Translations under genes and position numbers: made by a program
DNA from: Mycobacterium shigaense
GTDB taxonomy: Bacteria; Actinomycetota; Actinomycetes; Mycobacteriales; Mycobacteriaceae
Direction of reading: 5' to 3'
Assembly (NCBI RefSeq): GCF_002356315.1
Contig: NZ_AP018164.1
Span: 4,216,001 to 4,280,000, forward strand
Length of the DNA: 64,000 nucleotides
The notes under the pieces: generated by a model
What the model saw: the letters and a program-made list of their open reading frames with translations, nothing else
The model's database searches: none
What the model was told of the DNA's origin: nothing
Shown: positions 18,070 through 26,567 of the stretch, piece by piece
Layout: every line of letters begins with the position of its first letter
Position numbering within the stretch: position 1 is the stretch's first letter

Positions 18070-18653
18070 CACGTCCCTTCCGGTTGGTCGGTCAGTTCGG
18101 TGCGCTGGCGACGCAGCGTGTGACGCTGGGTGATGTCGTAGTAGGACATGGCGGTCAGCGGCGGCGAGTAGGCGTGCACGCTCAGGGTCGGTGCGACCGG
18201 CCCGTTCAGCGCGATCACGGGCCCCGGCGACGGCCGCGGCGCCCACACCACGTCATGGACCCAGCCCAGCGGAAACCCGGCCTGGTCACCGGCATCCAGC
18301 CGGCGCCTCCGTAATCCCTTTCCGTCCCAACGATATTCGTGGAGCGACCCGGACAGCACCGTCAGCGCCCCCAGTGATCCGCCGTGGTCGTGCAGTTCGG
18401 TGGCATGGCCCCGCACCCAGCTGATCAACCAGATGTCCAGCTCGTCGTCGCCCTGGATTCGGGTGAACCATCGTTTCGACTGCGGGACGCCGCCCGCGGG
18501 CAGCAGGTGATCGCAGCGTCCGCTGAGGACATCGTCGGCGGCGCGGTCGGTGGCATGCAACAGGTCGGAAACCCGCAGCCGCGTCGGACCGGCGGGCGGG
18601 GCGGCTGGGGTTCGCGGGCGCGGCGCGACGGGACTGACGGCAGGCAAAGACAT
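18069..18653 (-). CDS. Cysteine dioxygenase-family protein
   Basis: A 194-residue cupin. The metal-binding pattern ELHDHGG places His88 and His90, and WVHDV gives the third ligand His133. Gly follows the HxH motif where mammalian enzymes have the cross-linking cysteine, which is the usual bacterial state. A tyrosine pair (MSYYD) near the C-terminus is the probable catalytic Tyr. The family oxidises cysteine to cysteine sulfinate; related thiol dioxygenases use 3-mercaptopropionate, so the substrate is not certain. It is coupled to the downstream rhodanese by a TGATG overlap. Confidence 0.88.
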   Translation of the reverse strand: MSLPAVSPVAPRPRTPAAPPAGPTRLRVSDLLHATDRAADDVLSGRCDHLLPAGGVPQSKRWFTRIQGDDELDIWLISWVRGHATELHDHGGSLGALTVLSGSLHEYRWDGKGLRRRRLDAGDQAGFPLGWVHDVVWAPRPSPGPVIALNGPVAPTLSVHAYSPPLTAMSYYDITQRHTLRRQRTELTDQPEGT

Positions 18654-18769
18654 CGGTGAGAGCTCCAGGGAGAATGGATTTTGGGCAAGCGGCGGCTGGT
18701 CAGGGCCGACAACACTCGCAAAATCCGAGGCGCTCCATCACGGCCGCAAGTGTTGCATAGATTGACACT

Positions 18770-19225
18770 GTGCGTCGGTCTTGTCGTCGGCTCCCTGGGC
18801 GGGGCGTGGTCGTGGTGGCCGCCGGGTTGGCCGGCCTGCTCGGGCTCACTGCGTGCGGGCACGGCACCCCCGGCGGCCCCGCCACGTCCTCGGCGGCGCG
18901 GCCGTCAACCGTTGCGCGCGCGCCGAGTCAGGCGCCGCCGGGTATGGTGGGGCTCTCGCCCGCCGGCGTGACGACCCGGGTCGACGTCCCCGCAGAGTCG
19001 ACCGAAGAGGAGTACTACCAGGCGTGTCACGCCGCGAAGGTGTGGATGGATGCCCAGCCCAAGGCCGGCGGTCAGTCGCTGTTGGAGCCGTATCTGGCGA
19101 TGGTCCAGGCGGCGCCGTCGGGCACCCCGGGCAGCTGGAATGCCCGGTGGGTGGAGCTGACGCCAGCGCGGCAGGCGGCCGTGATCACCGCCGCGCGCGC
19201 CGCGGCCGGCGACGAATGCGGCTAA
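18770..19225 (+). CDS. lpqV: Lipoprotein LpqV
   Basis: A 151-residue lipoprotein. A basic start (MRRSCRRLPGRG) precedes a hydrophobic stretch ending in the lipobox LTAC, with lipidated Cys29. A low-complexity Thr/Ser/Pro linker follows, and then a small domain with a second and third cysteine (YYQACHAAK and DECG). It is predicted to be anchored on the outer face of the plasma membrane. The function is unknown. The GTG at 18770 gives the intact signal peptide. It matches LpqV (Rv1064c) by position and features. Confidence 0.88.
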   Translation: MRRSCRRLPGRGVVVVAAGLAGLLGLTACGHGTPGGPATSSAARPSTVARAPSQAPPGMVGLSPAGVTTRVDVPAESTEEEYYQACHAAKVWMDAQPKAGGQSLLEPYLAMVQAAPSGTPGSWNARWVELTPARQAAVITAARAAAGDECG

Positions 19226-19289
19226 CCGCCTCCAACTGCTGCGCAATTGTGATCACACGGGAAAAAAGTGCCGTCCCGACCCGGCGCCG

Positions 19290-20360
19290 GTGCACCGCGC
19301 GACGCAAAATGAACAGGTGCCCGGCGAAGTCGCGCGTTCATCGTCCCCGCCGCGGGTGGCACTGGCCCTGGGCAGCGGCGGCGCCCGCGGCTATGCCCAC
19401 ATCGGAGTGATCGACGCGCTGACCGCGCGGGGCTACGAGATCGTGGGGGTCACCGGCTCGTCGATGGGCGCGATCGTCGGCGGCCTGCAAGCGGCCGGGC
19501 ACCTCGACGAGTTCGCCGACTGGGCGAAATCCTTGACGCAGCGGACCATCCTGTGGCTGCTGGACCCGTCGATCAGCGCGGCCGGTGTGCTGCGCGCCGA
19601 GAAGATCTTGGACGCGGTGCGCGAGATCCTGGGCCCGGTCGCCATCGAGGACCTGCCGATCCCCTACACCGCGGTGGCCACCGATCTGCTGGCGGGGAAG
19701 TCGGTGTGGTTCCAGCGTGGCCCCCTCGACGCGGCGATCCGCGCCTCCATCGCGATCCCCGGTCTGATCGCCCCGCACGAAGTCGACGGCCGGCTGCTGG
19801 CCGACGGCGGGATCCTCGATCCACTGCCGATGGCCCCGCTCGCGGCGGTCAACGCCGACCTGACGATCGCCGTGGCCGTCAGCGGCAGCGAGGTGATCGA
19901 CAAGCGCGAGCCGGAACCCGCAGCGACGACCGAGTGGTTGAATCGCATGGTGCGTAGCACTTCTGCGCTACTGGACACCAGCGCCGTCCGCTCGCTGCTG
20001 GACCGGCCGACCGCGCGCGCGGTGTTGGGCCGATTAGGCGCGGACACCTTCTCGGAGGGATCAGACGACGGACCGACCGAGAACGAACACGAACTCGAGG
20101 CTGCGCTCGAGGTTCCGAAACTGGGCAGCTTCGACGTGGTCTACCGGGCGTTCGACATCGCGCAGTCGGCGTTGACGCGGCATACCCTGTCGGGCTATCC
20201 GCCCGATCTGCTGATCGAGGTGCCACGCTCGACGTGCCGCAGCCTCGACTTCCACCGCGCCGCAGAGGTTATCGACGCCGGCCGCGCACTCGCCGAGCAG
20301 GCGCTCGATTCCCGCGAGCGGCCGACGGAAACGCCCGCACCGCCCGCCACCGAGGACTGA
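19290..20360 (+). CDS. Patatin-like phospholipase (Rv1063c-like)
   Basis: A 356-residue patatin. The oxyanion motif GSGGARG lies at 28-34, the nucleophile Ser58 in GSSMG, and the catalytic Asp172 in DGG, giving a complete Ser-Asp dyad. The fold resembles the RssA/NTE branch, which hydrolyses phospholipids or lysophospholipids; the substrate is unproven. The annotated GTG at 19290 is one option, and an in-frame GTG at 19317 (VPGEVARS) is nearly as good. It converges on another patatin gene with no base between the two stop codons. Confidence 0.9.
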   Translation: MHRATQNEQVPGEVARSSSPPRVALALGSGGARGYAHIGVIDALTARGYEIVGVTGSSMGAIVGGLQAAGHLDEFADWAKSLTQRTILWLLDPSISAAGVLRAEKILDAVREILGPVAIEDLPIPYTAVATDLLAGKSVWFQRGPLDAAIRASIAIPGLIAPHEVDGRLLADGGILDPLPMAPLAAVNADLTIAVAVSGSEVIDKREPEPAATTEWLNRMVRSTSALLDTSAVRSLLDRPTARAVLGRLGADTFSEGSDDGPTENEHELEAALEVPKLGSFDVVYRAFDIAQSALTRHTLSGYPPDLLIEVPRSTCRSLDFHRAAEVIDAGRALAEQALDSRERPTETPAPPATED

Positions 20361-21230
20361 TCACACGCCCAGGAACCGCGCGACGGCCGAGGCCTCGCGG
20401 CGGCCCTGCTCGCGACCGGCCAGCGCCGAGCCGATCCGGCAACGCGGGTCTAACGGGTTGGGCCCGAAGGCTTTCAGCGAGCCGTCATCGGCGAAGACCG
20501 CGAAGGCGGGGCCGTCGAACGCCGCAATCTCGGCGGCAGGCCCGGCGCCGAACGGCGAGGGCGCGTCGGGCGCCGAGGGCACCAGCACCACGGCCGCGTC
20601 GCAGTCGCCGGCCACGCCGAGATTCACCGAGCTCGCGATCCCGCCGTCCATGTACCGCCGACCCCCGACCGTCACCGGCGGCCACGCGCCCGGCACCGCG
20701 CAGCTCGATGCCACCGCATCGACAAGTTCGACTCCCGATGCGGCATCGAAGACCGCCAAATCGCCGGTGGCCGTGTCGATCGCCGTGATGCGCAGCACCC
20801 GCCGGGGCCAATCGTGCGACGGCAGGCGTTGCGCGATCACCCGGCGGCGGACCGGCTCGGCCACGGTACCGGTGCTCAGCGCCACGGCCCCGATCCGCTG
20901 CATCTGCTGACGCGTCCTGGGCAGCGATTCGTCGTACGGCTCGCCCAGAGCGGTCAGGAACAGTTCGGTGATGGTCTCGACGTCGACGCCGGAATCGATC
21001 TCGGCCGACACCTCGGCGACCTGCCGGTCGAACAGCGTCGCCAGGGCGGTCCCGCCGCCGATTTGCGCGGCAACCGCTGAACCCGCCGACGTCCCGACCA
21101 ACACGTCGGAGTCCAGCAGCAGCCGCGCGGACGCCGGCGACTCGTCGGCAATTCCTTGCAAAATACCCGTCTCCCAGGCGATTCCGGCTATGCCCCCACC
21201 GGCCAGCACCAGTGCGCGCTTGGTCGTCAT
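20361..21230 (-). CDS. Patatin-like phospholipase (Rv1062-like)
   Basis: A 289-residue patatin with glycine-rich LAGGGIAGIAWE at about 9-20, nucleophile Ser48 in GTSAG and Asp195 in MDGG. The central helical region is unlike that of the convergent patatin, so the two are not a recent duplication. It is expected to be a cytoplasmic acyl hydrolase. The ATG at 21230 lies one base after the stop of the amidotransferase gene, so they form an operon. Its stop abuts the stop of the convergent patatin gene, with no intergenic space. Confidence 0.9.
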   Translation of the reverse strand: MTTKRALVLAGGGIAGIAWETGILQGIADESPASARLLLDSDVLVGTSAGSAVAAQIGGGTALATLFDRQVAEVSAEIDSGVDVETITELFLTALGEPYDESLPRTRQQMQRIGAVALSTGTVAEPVRRRVIAQRLPSHDWPRRVLRITAIDTATGDLAVFDAASGVELVDAVASSCAVPGAWPPVTVGGRRYMDGGIASSVNLGVAGDCDAAVVLVPSAPDAPSPFGAGPAAEIAAFDGPAFAVFADDGSLKAFGPNPLDPRCRIGSALAGREQGRREASAVARFLGV

Positions 21231-21231
21231 G

Positions 21232-22113
21232 TCACAACTTCCGGGTGTTGGGCAGCGCGTGCTGCGCGTCTTCGACGGGCCTGCTGAGTTCCTCGCGCCG
21301 CAGCAGCTGCCGCGGCGGATCGGGCAGGATCATCGTCCGGTCGATCTGCAGGGAGCCGTCAACGTGCACCAGCTCGCCGGGGTGCAGCAGCTGCCAGCGC
21401 GGGTCGTCGTCCATCGGCTCCGTCGCCAGCACCACCGACGACCGCGTGCGCAACTCCTCGGACTGCGCGTGAATTCGTATGGTGCGCAAGTCGAATGCCG
21501 GCGGGAGAGCATCGTCGCGCCGGTCCAGCAGACAGAGCTGGTGGGTCTCGGGATAGCGCAGTGCCCACATGTCCGTGGCCGTGCTCAGCAGAATGTTGAC
21601 CGCGTAGATCGGTACGTTCGCCGCGAGCCAGGTCATCGCGTCGGCGATGCCGGCGCAGATGTCGCCGCCGGCGGCGCGGATCGAGGCAGTGATCAACGCG
21701 AACACCCGCTCCGAATCGGTTTGGCCCAGAATCAGATCGGCGGTACCGACCGCACGCAGCCGTTCGTCGAGAATCTCGAGCCCCTCGAGGACGCCGTTGT
21801 GCGCGAAGATGCGGCCGTCCTGCAGGAACGGGCGGGTGTTGCGGACGTCCAGCGAGCCCGTCGTCGCGTAGCGCACGTGGGCGATGAACGTCGTCCCGGT
21901 CTTGCGGAGCGCCTCGGTGGCGAAGTCGGCGTCCTGCCACGCCGCGATCGGCTGCTTGTACAGCCTCGGCCGGCCGTCGGCTTCGAAGACGCCCAGACCC
22001 GTGCCGTCCGGGTTGCGCCTGCTCTGCGCGGACAGGCTGTCCGGCGCGTCCAGCAGCCAGAAGGTCGCCGCGCGGGCGCGCGTCCCGGCATGCAGGCCGA
22101 AGAGTCGACACAT
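21232..22113 (-). CDS. Class II glutamine amidotransferase (Rv1061-like)
   Basis: A 293-residue protein with an N-terminal nucleophile glutamine amidotransferase domain. Cys2 follows the initiator Met (MCRLFG). RNPDGTG and HVRYATTG are the substrate-binding motifs, and FAHNGVLEGLE is the family core. It resembles YafJ-type stand-alone amidotransferases, which release ammonia from glutamine; no acceptor domain is present. The ATG at 22113 is fixed by the need for Cys at position 2 after Met removal. It is coupled to the downstream patatin gene. Confidence 0.9.
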   Translation of the reverse strand: MCRLFGLHAGTRARAATFWLLDAPDSLSAQSRRNPDGTGLGVFEADGRPRLYKQPIAAWQDADFATEALRKTGTTFIAHVRYATTGSLDVRNTRPFLQDGRIFAHNGVLEGLEILDERLRAVGTADLILGQTDSERVFALITASIRAAGGDICAGIADAMTWLAANVPIYAVNILLSTATDMWALRYPETHQLCLLDRRDDALPPAFDLRTIRIHAQSEELRTRSSVVLATEPMDDDPRWQLLHPGELVHVDGSLQIDRTMILPDPPRQLLRREELSRPVEDAQHALPNTRKL

Positions 22114-22158
22114 GGGCTCGACGGTACCGAACGCGGGCGCGGGGCCAGCGCCTCAGTG

Positions 22159-23790
22159 TCAGTCGCGCGTCTCGATGACCAGGTAGAAGTCCTCGGCGTA
22201 GCGGGACCGGATGGTCTTCTTGTCGTACTTGCCCACGCTGGTGCGCGGAATCTCGTCGGCGAACGCCCAACGCTCGGGCAGCCACCACCGAACGACCTTG
22301 TCCGCGAGGAACATTCGCAGTTCATCCGCGCTGACCGAGGCGCCCTCGTTCAGCACGATGACGGCCAACGGCCGTTCCTGCCAGCGTTCGTCGGGGACTG
22401 CGACGACCGCGGCCTCGAGCACCTCGGAATGCCCGGCCAGGTGATTCTCCAGTTCTACCGAGGAGATCCACTCGCCGCCGGACTTGATCACGTCCTTGGA
22501 CCGGTCGGTCAGCGTGACGAAGCCCTCGTCGTCGATGCGGCCGACATCGCCGGTGCGCAGCCAGCCCGAATCGAACTTCGATTCGTCGCGCCCGAGGTAG
22601 TAGGAACCGGCGACCCACGGGCCGCGCACCTCGACCTCACCCACGGCGTCGCCGTCGTTGGGCAGCACCTGGCCGTCGTCGTCGACGATCCGCATTTCCA
22701 CGCCGCACACCGGCTGGCCCGCGGTCCCGCGGTAGGCCCAGTGCCGGTCGTCCGGGGTGCCCGGCGGTGGCCACGCCATGGTGGCCAGGGGGGAGGTTTC
22801 CGTCATGCCCCACAGCTGCTTGATCCGCACACCGTACTTGTCCTCGAAGGCGCGCATCAGCGACACCGGCACGGCCGAGCCACCGCAGGCCACCAGGCGC
22901 AGCGACGACAAGTCGTGATAAGGCTCCTTTTCCAGGTAATGCAGCACGTCGTTCCAGATCGTCGGCACCGCGCCGGTCACGGTGGGCCGCAGCTTCTCGA
23001 TCATGTCGAGCAGCGCCGGCGCCTGCAGGTGGCGATCGGGCAACACCAAGTCGGCGCCGGCCGCCAGCGCCGCATACGGCAGCCCCCAGGCGTTGGCGTG
23101 AAACATCGGCACGATCGGCAGCACCCGGTCGCTGGATCCCACCCCGATGCCGTTGGCGCTGCAGGCGCCCATGGTGTGCAGGAAGCTCGAACGATGGCTG
23201 TAGACGACGCCTTTGGGGTGGCCGGTGGTGCCGCTGGTGTAACACATCGCGGCCGCGGACCTCTCGTCGATGTCCGGCCAGTCAAATTCGGTCGACTCGC
23301 CCTCGAGCAACTGGTGGTAACGCAGCACGGTCTTGCCCGACTCCTCCAGCGCGGCCGTGTCGCCGCTGCCGACCGCGATCACGGTGTGCACGGTTTCGAG
23401 TTCGGGCAACACCGGCGCGAGGAGTTTGGCCAGCGACAAGTCGACCAGCACGACCCGGTCCTCGGCTTCGTTGGCGACGTAGGCGATCTGCTCCGGGAAC
23501 AGCCGGATGTTGAGGGTGTGCAGCACCGCGCCCATCGACGGCGCGGCCAGGTAGACCGCCAGGTGCTCGGCGTTGTTCCACATGAAAGTCGCGACGCGTT
23601 CGTCGCCGGTGATGCCGAGGCCGCGCAACGCGTTGGCCAGCTGCGCGGCCTGCCGGCCCAGTTCCCGATAGCTGGTGTGCCGGTAGCCGTCGCCGGTGGC
23701 GGTGGTCACCGTACGGGCGCCGTGGACGCCGCAGCCGTGCCGCATGATCGCGGTGATGGTCAACGGGAAGTCCTGCATCGTGCTGTCCAT
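22159..23790 (-). CDS. fadD14: Fatty-acid-CoA ligase FadD14
   Basis: A 543-residue adenylate-forming enzyme. The P-loop [11 protein letters not shown] lies at 184-194, and [10 protein letters not shown] is the A5 motif. [13 protein letters not shown] carries the A7/A8 region, and the A10 lysine lies in TSVGKYDKK. It activates a carboxylic acid to acyl-AMP and then acyl-CoA; chain length cannot be told from sequence. Length equals FadD14 (Rv1058). The ATG at 23790 is used; an ATG four codons on is possible. A perfect inverted repeat lies 82-113 bp upstream. The Rv1060 and Rv1059 homologues seem absent between it and the amidotransferase. Confidence 0.92.
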   Translation of the reverse strand: MDSTMQDFPLTITAIMRHGCGVHGARTVTTATGDGYRHTSYRELGRQAAQLANALRGLGITGDERVATFMWNNAEHLAVYLAAPSMGAVLHTLNIRLFPEQIAYVANEAEDRVVLVDLSLAKLLAPVLPELETVHTVIAVGSGDTAALEESGKTVLRYHQLLEGESTEFDWPDIDERSAAAMCYTSGTTGHPKGVVYSHRSSFLHTMGACSANGIGVGSSDRVLPIVPMFHANAWGLPYAALAAGADLVLPDRHLQAPALLDMIEKLRPTVTGAVPTIWNDVLHYLEKEPYHDLSSLRLVACGGSAVPVSLMRAFEDKYGVRIKQLWGMTETSPLATMAWPPPGTPDDRHWAYRGTAGQPVCGVEMRIVDDDGQVLPNDGDAVGEVEVRGPWVAGSYYLGRDESKFDSGWLRTGDVGRIDDEGFVTLTDRSKDVIKSGGEWISSVELENHLAGHSEVLEAAVVAVPDERWQERPLAVIVLNEGASVSADELRMFLADKVVRWWLPERWAFADEIPRTSVGKYDKKTIRSRYAEDFYLVIETRD

Positions 23791-23871
23791 CGACTACCGC
23801 CCTGGTCTCGGGGCCGGCCCCGCCAGCCGGTCGGGCGACATGGTATCGCTGCCGGCGTTGCTGGGGAATGG

Positions 23872-23903
23872 GTTCCCCGACATGGCACGTCGTGTCGGGG
23901 AAC
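23872..23903. promoter_or_regulatory. Perfect inverted repeat between beta-propeller gene and fadD14
   Basis: GTTCCCCGACA (23872-23882) and TGTCGGGGAAC (23893-23903) form perfect 11-bp arms with a 10-nt spacer. It lies 82 bp upstream of the fadD14 start and 31 bp past the stop of the beta-propeller gene. No T-run follows on either strand, so an operator for fadD14 is a little more likely than a terminator; both remain possible. Confidence 0.5.
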
Positions 23904-23934
23904 GGTGAGCGGTGCGCGCCGGACCAGGGCGGAA

Positions 23935-25080
23935 CTAGGTGAGCGCCGGCTCGTAGGCCATGAACTCGGGCACAGCCCACGCCGTCGGGACGTCGCCGCA
24001 GGGCACGTCGTCCTCGACGTCACACCGGTCGGACCAGTCGACCGGTGTGACGGTGACCGCGCCGGCGTAGTCGGCGACGTAAAGGCGTGTTCCATCCGGG
24101 CTTTCTGCGGCGCACGACGGCTGGGCCGGGACCCGTAGCGTGCCGAGGACATCCTCGGTGAGCGTGCACAGCACGGTCACGCGGTCGTCGCTGACCAGAT
24201 AGGCGCGATCGCCGTCGGCGCTGAGCGTGAATCCGGTGAGAATGCCGCTGAGCTCGCCGAGCTTGCAGGTGCTGGCGATCTTGCGGGTGCGGGTGTCGAC
24301 CGCATCGACCACCACGCCCAATTCGGGATCACAGCTGGCAACGTAGACCAGGGCGCCGGTAGGACTGAGCGCGACGCCGCGCACGGGTAAGCCGATTTCC
24401 ACCGAGCCGACCACACGCAAGCCGGTGCGCCCGTCGCGTGCACCCGATCGGGTGGACGGCTGCGGGCGCGCCGCTTCGTCCGGCTGGGCTGCCTCGATCA
24501 TGACGAGCCGGCCACCGGACGGCCCGTTGACGCCGACGTACGCGCGATCACCGTCGGGGCTCGCGCCGACGCAGTCGGCCGTGATCCCCGGCCCCCGCAC
24601 GCCGAGGTCGACCGTCTCGATCCGGCCGGTCGCGGTGTCCAGGACGGCCACGTCGGCGATCCGGGTGCCGTTTCGGCTGGCATACACCCGCTCGCCGCGC
24701 GGGGCGACCGCCAAGTCGCTCACGGACAGCGCGAGCGGATGCCTCGCGACGACGGTGTTGGTGGACGTGTCGATCACCGCGATGGCGTCGTAGGCGGGCG
24801 ACACGGTGCTGACATACGCGCGATCGGCCCCGGGGCCGCCCATGGCAAGGGCGAACGGCTCGTCGAGGCCATCGATGGTCTCGACAACCCGGCAGTGGTC
24901 GGTGTCGATGATCGACACGCTGCCGGTGCCGTAGTTGGACACGATCAACCGGGTGCCGTCGCTGCTGGTGGCCAAGCCGCTGATGGGCCCGTCGCCGACG
25001 GCGATCTCGACGAAGACGCGGCCGATCGGCGCGGCGTCGAGGGTTGCACGGGCGGCCTCCCGGCCTCTGCTGTCGCTCAT
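23935..25080 (-). CDS. Seven-bladed beta-propeller protein (Rv1057-like)
   Basis: A 381-residue protein of repeated YVTN/SMP-like blades: SSDGTRLIVSNYGTGSVSIID, then recurring GDRAYV, VYASRNG and GTRLYVADYAG motifs about 40-50 residues apart. No signal peptide is visible, so it is probably cytoplasmic. In M. tuberculosis Rv1057 is a stress-induced gene repressed by TrcR; trcRS lies about 10 kb away in this window. The ATG at 25080 is chosen over a GTG three codons upstream. Its promoter lies in a 400-bp AT-rich region unlike the surrounding DNA. Confidence 0.88.
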   Translation of the reverse strand: MSDSRGREAARATLDAAPIGRVFVEIAVGDGPISGLATSSDGTRLIVSNYGTGSVSIIDTDHCRVVETIDGLDEPFALAMGGPGADRAYVSTVSPAYDAIAVIDTSTNTVVARHPLALSVSDLAVAPRGERVYASRNGTRIADVAVLDTATGRIETVDLGVRGPGITADCVGASPDGDRAYVGVNGPSGGRLVMIEAAQPDEAARPQPSTRSGARDGRTGLRVVGSVEIGLPVRGVALSPTGALVYVASCDPELGVVVDAVDTRTRKIASTCKLGELSGILTGFTLSADGDRAYLVSDDRVTVLCTLTEDVLGTLRVPAQPSCAAESPDGTRLYVADYAGAVTVTPVDWSDRCDVEDDVPCGDVPTAWAVPEFMAYEPALT

Positions 25081-25496
25081 GGTGGGCACCGCCTTCGCTG
25101 TTGTGGTTCGGCTCTACCGCGATCGGGTCGACCATCCCTGCGCGATCCGTGGTCCTCGGCCGAGCGGATCCCAGCTCGTATTGCTGAGTTGTCGGTTAAT
25201 TCTAGCCATCCGATTTTCCGCCTCCGACGCTAAATAAACTCCTGTTATCCATGTCACGTTATCCGCGTAAGCAGGCCACGCACTCCATTAGTCGAATTTG
25301 CGGGACGCCGGTACCGCGGCAAAGCCTATTACCACGTTGAACTAGTAATATGACTATTATCGCTAACCCATCGCGGGTTCGCAATGGATTGACTCGCAAT
25401 AAGAAATTCTCAGCATTGTAGGGCAAAAGGAGGTTAACGTCACATTTCGCAGATCGATGTCAGCGGCGGAATTATTTTCGCGAGGGCCGTAATCGG
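25081..25496. promoter_or_regulatory. AT-rich intergenic region upstream of the beta-propeller gene
   Basis: This 416-bp gap is strikingly AT-richer than its flanks between about 25195 and 25440. It must hold the minus-strand promoter of the beta-propeller gene. On the plus strand a perfect ribosome-binding site, AAAAGGAGG at about 25425-25433, has no start codon at a usable distance. The first ATG, at about 25457, opens only an 11-codon frame. AT-rich DNA is the known preference of TrcR, so TrcR binding here is a reasonable inference. No gene is supported in this gap. Confidence 0.4.
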
Positions 25497-26279
25497 TCAG
25501 CTGAAGTGGGTGTTCGGCCGTGGCAGGGCGACGCCGTCGACCGCGATGTCGAGCTTCTCGTTGTAGAACGCCACCAGACCGGCGATCTGCCCGACCGCCG
25601 GCACGGGGTAGTGGTAGGTCCAGGCAAGGTCGGCATGCACCGCCTGATTGCCGGGCGGGCCCACCCGCACCGACCAGTAGCCGGACGTCGCGCCCTTGTA
25701 CGGGCACATCGTCTGGGTCGCACTGGGTTCCAGATGTTCGAAGGCGACATCGGTCGGGTCGATGTAATACCTTGTGGGCAAGCCGGTTTCGAACAACAGC
25801 ACCGGGGACTCGGTGTCGGCGAGCACGACACCGTCGAGCTCGACCCGAACGTGGCGATGCGAGCGCAGGGCGTCGACCCGCGTGTAGGGGCTGCGCGGGT
25901 GGACGTAGATGGGTTCGTCTTCTTCGAACCACTGCAGCGCATCCCACTCGAAGCGCACGGTCCCCGCCACCGGGCTGTCGGTGCCGGGGTCGAATACGCG
26001 TGCGGCCGACGGGTGCGTCTGACCGCTCGCGACCAAAGAGTGCAATCGCGACGCACCGAACTGCACCCTTTGCGGATGATCCTCGTCGCGCAGAAACTCC
26101 GTGCGCACGTCGGCCAGCGGCACGTAATAGGCTGGGTAGTAAGGGATTTCCCATACGTAGCGGGCCGCGGTGGTGTCGAATATCAGCTCGGAACCCAGGT
26201 ACCCACGGACCCGCCGGGGCGCGGGCTCCACCCTGCCGCGCTCGGTGGCCGTCTGCGGATAGTCACGGTCGGTGGTCAT
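25497..26279 (-). CDS. DUF427 double-domain protein (Rv1056-like)
   Basis: A 260-residue protein with two DUF427 beta-domains. One is about 25-125 (RRVRGYLGSELIFDTTAARYVWE, YYPAYYVPLADV), the other about 140-250 (VRVELDGVVLADTESPVLLFETG, YKGATSGYWSV). The YYIDPTDV and CPYKG motifs are diagnostic. The biochemical role is unknown. The ATG at 26279 lies next to a GTG one codon upstream, and AGTAGGG is the likely ribosome-binding site. It is the last gene of a run with the DUF6295 and dienelactone hydrolase genes, separated by only 6-9 bp. Confidence 0.88.
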   Translation of the reverse strand: MTTDRDYPQTATERGRVEPAPRRVRGYLGSELIFDTTAARYVWEIPYYPAYYVPLADVRTEFLRDEDHPQRVQFGASRLHSLVASGQTHPSAARVFDPGTDSPVAGTVRFEWDALQWFEEDEPIYVHPRSPYTRVDALRSHRHVRVELDGVVLADTESPVLLFETGLPTRYYIDPTDVAFEHLEPSATQTMCPYKGATSGYWSVRVGPPGNQAVHADLAWTYHYPVPAVGQIAGLVAFYNEKLDIAVDGVALPRPNTHFS

Positions 26280-26285
26280 CACGCC

Positions 26286-26558
26286 CTACTGGTTCTTGGA
26301 CGCCAGGCCAGCCGGCGCGTGCGAAATGGCTTTGTGGATGGCGTCGGCCAGCGCCAGCGCGCTTTCCTCGGTGAGTTCGAGCGCGACACGCGCCGCCGGA
26401 CCCAACTGCGGGTTGATCACGTCGATGTTGACGGTGTGCCCGTAGGGCGCGTGGACGGGATGGTCCACGTAGACCGTCGCGCGGTCGGCACCGAACCAAC
26501 CCGTGGCGCCCTTGCCGCTGCCCTCGATCTCGACGTGTTCGGTGAGGTAAGTGCACAT
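26286..26558 (-). CDS. DUF6295-type small protein
   Basis: A 90-residue protein beginning MCTYLTEHVEIEGSGKGA, with TVYVDHPVHAPYGHTVNIDV in the middle and a C-terminal helix ESALALADAIHKAI. This resembles the DUF6295 family of small actinobacterial proteins; no function is known. An upstream in-frame GTG at 26567 would add MRR; the ATG at 26558 fits the family's MCTY start. It is sandwiched between the dienelactone hydrolase and DUF427 genes in one apparent operon. Confidence 0.75.
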   Translation of the reverse strand: MCTYLTEHVEIEGSGKGATGWFGADRATVYVDHPVHAPYGHTVNIDVINPQLGPAARVALELTEESALALADAIHKAISHAPAGLASKNQ

Positions 26559-26567
26559 CCGCCGCAC

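Noticed and set aside
20968-24138. A 1056-codon plus-strand open frame across the amidotransferase-fadD14 region
   Set aside because: It is an antisense shadow of high-GC coding genes; its composition (Arg/His/Gly/Val-rich) and lack of any motif contrast with the clear minus-strand genes.
25434-25491. Small gene downstream of the AAAAGGAGG site
   Set aside because: The only ATG in range opens 11 codons before a stop and is too far from the site; kept as an oddity, not a gene.
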